Source: Chamaecyparis obtusa
Taxonomy: Eukaryota > Streptophyta > Pinopsida > Cupressales > Cupressaceae
Direction of reading: 5' to 3'
DNA: 64,000 nt
Assembly (NCBI GenBank): GCA_027943335.1
Contig: BSBK01002936.1
Coordinates: 567,501-631,500 of the forward strand
Shown here: one piece after another, positions 57,073 to 64,000 of the stretch
Position numbering within the stretch: the first letter of the stretch is position 1
How the letters are laid out: each line of letters opens with the position of its first letter
The notes under the pieces: model-generated
Seen by the model: only the letters and a program-made list of their open reading frames with translations
What the model was told of the DNA's origin: nothing
The model's database searches: none
Translations under genes and position numbers: made by a program

Positions 57073-60000
57073 AGATAAAGAAGGGCTAAAGTCTATGTTG
57101 AAGTCTATCTATAATGTTTTGTCAATTGTAATCCTCTCTACACCATTCCACTTAATTTTGAAAAAGGAATAATATTATTGTTGGACATTTGATGGGTGGA
57201 TATTAAAAATAAGACCAAGGTGTTGACAATCTAGTCTTATTAATTCAATATAGTATTGATATGTTCATTAATTTATGTCATTATAAATTGAAAATTTATT
57301 CTTTTCCTAATTTTGATGTTAAATAGATAATGGAGTTTATTGAAATCTATTTTATAATTGTGATGAAATATGTATTATTTTTTTAGGGTTATTCTCAACA
57401 TTATTGTATATATTTAGTGAAAGAATAATGAAGCATCGAGTTGAGCTAGGAAGAGTGATTGTATGTAGTCTATCATCTTATGTCCATTAAATACTTCTTA
57501 TGTTAGTGTAGAAAATTCAATTATATAGTGGTTTGGTTTGAGTCATTTTTCTATTTGTCTTATTTGTAAACTAGATCATTTTTAAAAAGCTCCTTTATAG
57601 ACTATGTAGTTGGTATATGAAAGTCTTATTTAGAGTTTAATTATTATGAACAGTAGGATAATTTTTGTATAGTAGCCTATATAATATTACAAAAAATGAA
57701 TGCATATTAATAAAAATTAGAGTAATAGAAATAAATATTGTTATAAGGATTCCTTTCCTCAAAATCTATGTAATTTAACATCGTGTATTTTGTAAGTATT
57801 TTGATATGCCTAAAAAATGAAAGTCTTATTTTGAAAATAGGAAAATTAACACTTAAAAATCTACATCTTGGAGTATGAACAAGGATACTATATATATTTA
57901 TATTCAATGATCATTGAGATTTGGTTAAGAATCAACCTACATTGTCTACTAATATTGCTAATTGTTTGACTTAGATAAGTGAGACAAGAGAGCTTTATCA
58001 ATGTAAAAAAAAATCTTTTCAAGTTATGACCCATAAAGTCCAACAAATTAAAAGCTTGGAAATATTGGTAGATGATTAAGAAGATAAATGGAAAAAAAAT
58101 TGAACATAAGAAGATTGATTGATTAATGTGATTCTTGAATACTAAATTCAATTAAGATGAGATGTTACATAAGATACATTTCTAGGGTGAAAATGTAAAC
58201 AAAGAATATGGTATTATAGGTGATAAAATTGGTAATGATATTTTAACCTCTATTATCTTGAATTGACTTAATTTTAACCACAAAAAGTTTCTAAAAATAC
58301 TACAACATTATGAAATTCTTAATGGGACAATATTTTTCAATTTTCTCATTACTCATTCAAGGAGCTTATGTTGCTACTTCCAAATAAAAGGAAACATATC
58401 CTAAATCATCAAACCATAATAGGTTCTTTCAAAATTTATTGTAATGATCCTAAAAATTCTTCAAGTACTAGTAATATTAAACATCCTAAAATAAAATATC
58501 CTTGAAGTATTTTTTTTGTAAAATTTATTTTCACTATACATATGATCTTGTAATTTTTAGAGAATTTAAATTAAGGAAAATTTATTTACATGCTTTTTGT
58601 TACATCTTCTTGTAAGGGTCCAGTCTTTATTTGTTGAAGATAATTATATACTCTAAAATTTAATTCGGTCATAATGGTGGTTTGAGGACCCACTAGAAAG
58701 TTATAAAACTATTTGATTTTTATGTCAATTACTCACTTGAAGAATGGGTAAAATAATATAGTAACAACCAATAGATTTCTACAATCAATGTGATCATTTC
58801 AAGTTGTTTATTGATTTGATTGTGTAATTATTTTTGCATCACACTTTGTGATCCATCATCGAGATGAAATATAGAAAGCATAAAGAGAAAATAATCTCTA
58901 TGCTCTTTAATTCTCACCCTAATAATGAAAAAATAAAGTGCAATCCAAAACATTAATGAAAAAATACTTACACAAACAAACCTAGAAATAACTTGCAATA
59001 ATTTAGTAACATTTTGGTAGGATTATATGGTCTAATTTTTAGTTAATTACTATGTAGTCTAGTTTAGTAGATTAGATACTCCCTTGAAGAATGGATAAAA
59101 TAGTTTAGTTACATTTTTTTAGTAGATGGTATACTTTTTAGTAAGTACCAAGTGGTCTAGTTTAGTAGTAAGATGTATTTTATTATGCTGATTTGGTTTA
59201 CTTTCATTGATCATTAGTGTTGAGTATTGGCTTGGTAGAGTTATGAAATTGTGAGAAATTGTATTTCCATATCTTGACTAATAGGGATAAAGTAGGTGTT
59301 CATGAATAGTTAGTAAGTGATTTTATACTTACGATACATTTTACCTATGAGAATAAAAAGTGAAGTGGTGTTCAAGAAGTTGGTCATTAGTTACTTGGAT
59401 GTACCTAAGGGTTGTAGAAATAAGGAATCAAGAAGATAATGGTCATTATGATTGGTTGATAAAGAAAATTTGTGTTTACTTGTGTGGTATAGGTAGTCAA
59501 AGGTATGCTAATAGATGAATTTTAGTAAGATTTTGTCAAGTAGTTTTAGGAAGAGGTAATGCATCCTTACACTATAAGAAAAAATGATCCAAGGAACTAG
59601 ATGTACATAACTAGTTCCAGTGTTGCACATAAATGAATAAATTATAAATAGTTAGTTATTAGGAGGATTTGTAGAAGTGTCAACACTTGTTGATTATAAC
59701 CAAAAGCTAAGAGATCAAGTTTACCAAGTGGTCATGAAGCGAGTTTAAATCATAGATACCCCAAATCATTCATTAGTCCCATTTAGATCAAGGGAGATAT
59801 GATTGTGGAGGTTTGGATAATGAATTATAAAATTCATGTTGACATTAAGGTGTCTCAACAAATTTGCAACTCATAGCAATTAGTTTTGTATTTATTTAAT
59901 AATTTTATATTGAGTCTATTTTCCTACATTAATGAATAGTTGCACAATTGATGATGTCATATGTGGGAGTGGAAACCTAAATCTCCTTCATACACGTAAG

Positions 60001-60310
60001 TGGCATGGATGAAAAAGGTTCCTATTTTTGAGGAGGTGGGAATCCCACTTTATGTGCATTGGTTGGACCTATATTGGATAATGATGAAGGGTACTCCCCT
60101 TACAAACCAAAAAAACACAACAAAAATAGAGAAACATAATAAATAAATACTTACTTTCTATTATATCATTGAATGAGAACTACAAAATTCAAAAAAACAT
60201 ACTACACCACATGAGCTTAAATTGTTACAAAGGAAATTAGCTCTCTATGAAATCTCAAAAACACGGAGCCACAATTTGTACTGATGGAGTTGTCTCTATA
60301 AAACTTGGTT

Positions 60311-60337
60311 CACACACACACACATACACACACACAT
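60311..60337. repeat. CA microsatellite
   Basis: (CA)7 T (ACAC)n: a dinucleotide run of about 27 bp with one interruption. Confidence 0.9.
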
Positions 60338-61060
60338 ATTTAGGACCATTAACCACCTTAGAATGTTCTAGACTATGTAACTTTTCTTCTTTTGGTGCCT
60401 AATGGTCAAGAAATTCATTTTCTCATCCAAGTCAATTTCTAATTGGAATTTGAATTTTGAATTTTAAGAACTATCACTATTTCAAATCAATATTTGATTT
60501 GGTATGATAAACTGACATTGGAAATCCCATGAAGATATCTAGAATGTAATCATCTCTAGCCTAGTGGATCATTTTCCTTTCGAATGTGCCATAGGAATAA
60601 GATCATCCCATTAATCCTCTTTTTTCTTATTGTACATTTTGGTAACCCTCATAATATTTTCACTTAAATTTTGGTGTTCAATATTTGTATGCATGGTATC
60701 ATTCCATTTTATGCATGTATTTTTATGATTTCTACATGCATTGGTACAAAAGACATAAAAATTGAACATTGTTTCATATATATAGTTTAGTCTTGTATTG
60801 ATTTTGTGATTTGCATAAAAATATCTTTTTATACATCATTATGTGTGTTTAGATTAGTCTTCTTATGATTTATTTCATTGTGCAAGTGCAAGAAGTTGAG
60901 TCCACTTATGATGGATCTTTCATACTTAGCCAAACTCACAAAATCACACTCAACTAAATAGGTTCCCGCTTAGAATGAACAAGGTCTTGTTTAGCTTTGG
61001 GATCTCGAGCCTAAAATTTTAGAAATGAGATCTTATTTAAAAAAACAAAACCAAATCCTA

Positions 61061-61132
61061 TTTTAAAATGGGATCCCATTTGGAAAATGAAATGGGACCA
61101 CATAAATAGGATCCCATTTTGAACTGATGGGA
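61061..61132. repeat. Palindromic GGATCCCATTT cluster
   Basis: AAATGGGATCCCATTT (61066-61081) is a perfect 16-bp palindrome. About 50 bp later GGATCCCATTTT occurs again, so nested inverted repeats are present. Not assigned to an element. Confidence 0.6.
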
Positions 61133-61420
61133 TAATTACATTTAGTATTATGGATTATATGTTTTTCTTATTTTGATTAGATGATGAGACATTTTGAGCA
61201 TATGTTAGGATAATAAAGCTATTTTATGAAAGTAATAAATGATTTACAGTATTAGGATGACATGTTGTTCATATTTATATGAATATATTGTTTATGAAAA
61301 GGATTCATTCTTGTTTTACATTATGGAGTTATGATTATTTTGGAGCTAACCATACTAATCCAATTATGCTCAAATGATATTGATAATGTCAAATGTGCTT
61401 GTGGGATGAGGAGAGGAAGT

Positions 61421-62930
61421 TGTAGTCACTATTAGAATAACTAAGAGGGGGGTGAATAAGTTATCCATAGTCCCAATTCCAAAATGTATAACCAAAACAA
61501 ATTACTAAAACTTCTACAGCTCGGTAACATAAAATAGTACTTTGTCTGTGTATTTACCAATTTCTAGTTAAAATATCTAATGATTACTGATCAAATTAGA
61601 TATACAATATGTAAAGTATGACAAAAAACAATCATCATGGTCAACACATAACACAAGAGATTTAACATGGAAACCCTGTTAAGGGAAAAACCTCCTGGGA
61701 CTGGCAACCCAAAAATATTCACTCTTCTGAAGTGAGGTCAGTGAATATCCAACCCTATTAAAGTTTATAAACACACTGTTAGGTGTGACCTTGTTAGAGG
61801 ATTTTAGACCAACCGTTATCATCCAACTAGCATTCACTATGGGGTTGATAGGATAACAAATATACACTCTATGAATGACATTACAAGACTTTCCAAGTCC
61901 ACTTTGTTAAGAGATTTGTCTGTTTAAAATGGTTAAACTGTAATAGTAATTTGATCTGAATACAACACAACTTCAATTGCAAATTATCAAATCCATTCTT
62001 AAGCTCATTAAAATCCTCTTATCAATGTATCTATTCTATTTCAATCAATTTTCATTAACTTACTATCGCTCGGTTATAGCTTCCTGATGCTCGGTTATCT
62101 CTGCAGTTCGGTTCTCCTTAACTAGTTTGATCAAGCTTGCATGAAACTTATTCACATGAAATCTTTGTAGTCTCCTTCCAACATTTGTTTCATTATGAAA
62201 CTCTAGTCTCTTAAATAGACATGTAAACCATTTTAATTCCATCCATCAGATTTTGTCGCTTAATCTCCTTTGTTGATTTTTCCACTTTAACCTTCCTCGA
62301 CTGATGTGTCAATAACACATTTTAGGTTCATCCTTTAGATCTTCCTTGAATTATGCTAGCTATCGATCTTCATAAGAAACATTATCCATTACTCTGATTT
62401 TGAGGTACTTTACAGCTCATCAATCCTTGTCAGCTAAACTAATCATTTAGTTCCTTCCTTCTTCTCGGTTAACAAAGAAATCTTCTTGGTTAACAAAGAA
62501 ATGTTTCGGTGAACACAAGCTTAGTTTATACTATTGTCGGTATACACTACATCCCATCAATGTATACTGAAATGCTTCTTTAACCGACCACACTGCTTTG
62601 TGTATTTTTCTCTTTTCCTTCATCATAAATGAATGCAACATAATCAAGTCAATAACATATGGTCATAGACTCATTCATAAGTTACCCAATGTATTCCTTA
62701 TTCTCATATGACATGTTCATCTTCCTCCATGTAGATATATCTATTCTTCCATCTCTTTTCTTCCTTTCTATAGATGTTTGGTTATAGTAACTTACAAGAT
62801 AAGTACTGTCAAGACTAGTTGACATCAATGACAACATATTACTGATTTAATCATCTTACATATCTAATCATCAACTCAGTGATCTTAAATCACAAATCTT
62901 CAATGTATTCAAATCAGTTAAAGTTCATCA
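61421..62930 (-). repeat. Probable copia 3' LTR (about 1.5 kb)
   Basis: On the minus strand it would start TGATGAACTTTAACTG directly after the tract AAAGGGAGAGAT and end GTGACTACA before 61421. The ends are TG...CA. The left boundary is my best guess, because the other LTR is outside the window. It contains CTCGGTTA-type repeats (62060-62120 and 62460-62510). Confidence 0.45.
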
Positions 62931-63287
62931 ATCTCTCCCTTTGGCATTGATGGCAACACAAGTAATATGAAATATGCCATATACCAAACATGTATTCTAC
63001 AACTATATGAACAAATGTTGTAGTACTGTAAGCTCTCCCTCAACTTGATATTTAATATGTTTAATCACTACATTACTTAGCAGCATTATCAGTCCAGACT
63101 TTCCTCTATGTATTAGATCTTTTCAATGCTCTTTCAGATTCATCTTCTGTTCTTCAGTAACTAATCTTGAATACTTTCCATGTTTTGTAACTCTCCCCCT
63201 TTGTCTCTAGCTTCAACTGTGTGTTTCATATTGAAATCTCTCTCCCTTTCATTTTATTCTTTTCATATTGGAATCTCTCTCCCTTTG
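62931..63287 (-). promoter_or_regulatory. Series of copia polypurine tracts
   Basis: Purine-rich tracts on the minus strand at about 62931-62941 (AAAGGGAGAGAT), 63031-63043, 63191-63204 (CAAAGGGGGAGAG), 63238-63250 (AAAGGGAGAGAGA) and 63275-63287 (CAAAGGGAGAGAGA). Several copies upstream of the 3' LTR are a known trait of Sireviruses. The tract at 62931 adjoins the LTR and would prime plus-strand DNA. Confidence 0.6.
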
Positions 63288-63505
63288 ACAACAATGCCAA
63301 AGAACAATAAAACCATATAGCTCTGTAGTAGCCATGTAACTCTGTTATCTAGTTCATTCTTTGTATCTTTGTAAACTGATATGCAACTCTATTCCAATTC
63401 CTCAATCTTTCACAACTCTAGATAGAAATCCAAAGTGTGAACTCTGCTTGCATCAACATGTATGATCTTCTTATAAGATTAGGCTGATGCAACCTCCAAA
63501 TCACC

Positions 63506-64000
63506 TTAGTGACTGATAGACAAGGGATGAACCCCTAGTCTAGTCCTCAAGTACTCATATGTATCCTTCAGTAGAGGCTTTGTAAATATGTCAGCAAGCT
63601 TTTCTTTTGATGTAACAAACTCTAGCTTCACTTGCTTCTCCTGTACTTGTTCCCTCAAATAGTGATACTTGATAGATATATGCTTTGTTTTAGAGTGCAT
63701 CATTGGATTTTTTGAAATATTAATGTCACTAGTGTTATCACAATATATAATCACCGGCTCAGTGATTATCTCATTTATTCCTTCTAACACTTTCTTGATA
63801 TAAGAAATATTTGAATAGTTAGTAGTAGTAGACACATACTCTGCTTTAGCTGTAGACTAAAAAATACAAGACTATTTCTTAATTGTCCATGTAACAATTC
63901 TTTCACCAAAGAAAAATGCTCCTCTACTAGTACTCTTTCTATCATCCACATTTCCAACCCAATCAGTATCGGTGTATACCTTCAGTTCAAACTTGCCTTC
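63506..64000 (-). pseudogene. copia pol C-terminus: RNase H
   Basis: Partial at the window edge. The frame shows VYTDTDWVGNVDDRKSTS (first catalytic Asp), STAKAEYVS (Glu), IYCDNTSDINISKNP (Asp), HSKTKHISIKYHYLRE and ADIFTKPL, the standard Ty1/copia RNase H end. It ends at 63506 (LSISH-stop). Two stops lie between WTIKK and STAKAEY, the first a TAG at a codon usually Gln in this family, so the copy is not functional as it stands. Confidence 0.88.

Larger units (their letters stand above)
57073..61420. other. Gene-free host stretch, about 4.3 kb
   Basis: AT-rich, with no coding sequence, RNA gene or recognisable LTR pair. Contains repeated words such as TTAGTA/TAGTCTAGTTTAGTAG around 59030-59170, a CA microsatellite (60311-60337) and a palindrome around 61066. 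Small open frames at 57707-58151 on the minus strand are Ile/Phe-rich and unconvincing. Confidence 0.6.
61421..64000 (-). mobile_element. Ty1/copia element, 3' end, cut by the window edge
   Basis: From right to left on the minus strand: RNase H end of pol (64000-63506), a region with several polypurine tracts (63290-62931), then a probable 3' LTR (62930-61421). The RNase H signature and the series of AAAGGGAGAG-type tracts point to the Sirevirus group of Ty1/copia. The 5' part lies beyond the window. Confidence 0.75.

Overview
The window looks like intergenic DNA of a large, repeat-filled seed-plant nuclear genome. It is AT-rich and CpG-poor, has long stretches without a gene, and holds LTR retrotransposons nested in one another. 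A gymnosperm would fit the long LTRs, the non-autonomous giants and the decayed state, but nothing here fixes the species. I found no intact cellular gene, tRNA, rRNA or CRISPR array.

Layout. (1) 1-4648 is old host DNA with a probable solo LTR (2963-3641, target duplication CATCC) and the 3' end of a decayed coding sequence on the minus strand. (2) 4649-15743 is element E1, a non-autonomous Ty3-type LTR element on the minus strand with a perfect GGTAG duplication and LTRs about 1% apart by eye. (3) Only 12 bp of host plus the duplicated bases lie before element E3 (15766-54446, minus, perfect GGGTA duplication), a second non-autonomous family. E3 is inflated to 38.7 kb by insertions: E4 (17764-40257, plus, GTACC), a LARD-like element with 2.6-kb LTRs; E2 (25376-40063, minus, TGAGT/TTAGT), which sits inside the 3' LTR of E4 and is the only element with gag-protease-RT-RNase H-integrase; and a 2.36-kb solo-LTR-like insertion (44956-47318, TGATG). 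(4) From 54452 the host resumes with the rest of the decayed coding sequence, then a LINE-type RNase H relic (56631-57060), then about 4.3 kb with no gene. (5) 61421-64000 is the 3' end of a Ty1/copia element on the minus strand, cut by the window edge, with several polypurine tracts of Sirevirus type.

How the parts relate. E2 is a decayed Ty3/gypsy element with two RNase H domains, as in the Tat/Ogre lineage. E1 carries E2-type LTRs, leader, gag start and integrase tail, but its middle comes from an E3-type element. E1 and E3 share a long accessory reading frame of unknown function; in each copy it keeps one frame and is broken only by stop codons. E1, E2 and E3 share almost the same primer-binding site (TGGCRCCCACCG...), so E1 and E3 could have been mobilised by an E2-like partner (inference).

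The main structural surprise is inside E3. Its 3' end (LTR plus about 2.4 kb) is present three times in direct-inverted-direct order. The apex of the inverted copy lies 7 nt into the primer-binding site and the other breakpoint lies at an ATATC microhomology. Insertion order from nesting is E3, then E4, then E2; LTR differences judged by eye agree. All comparisons here were made by eye, without alignment software.
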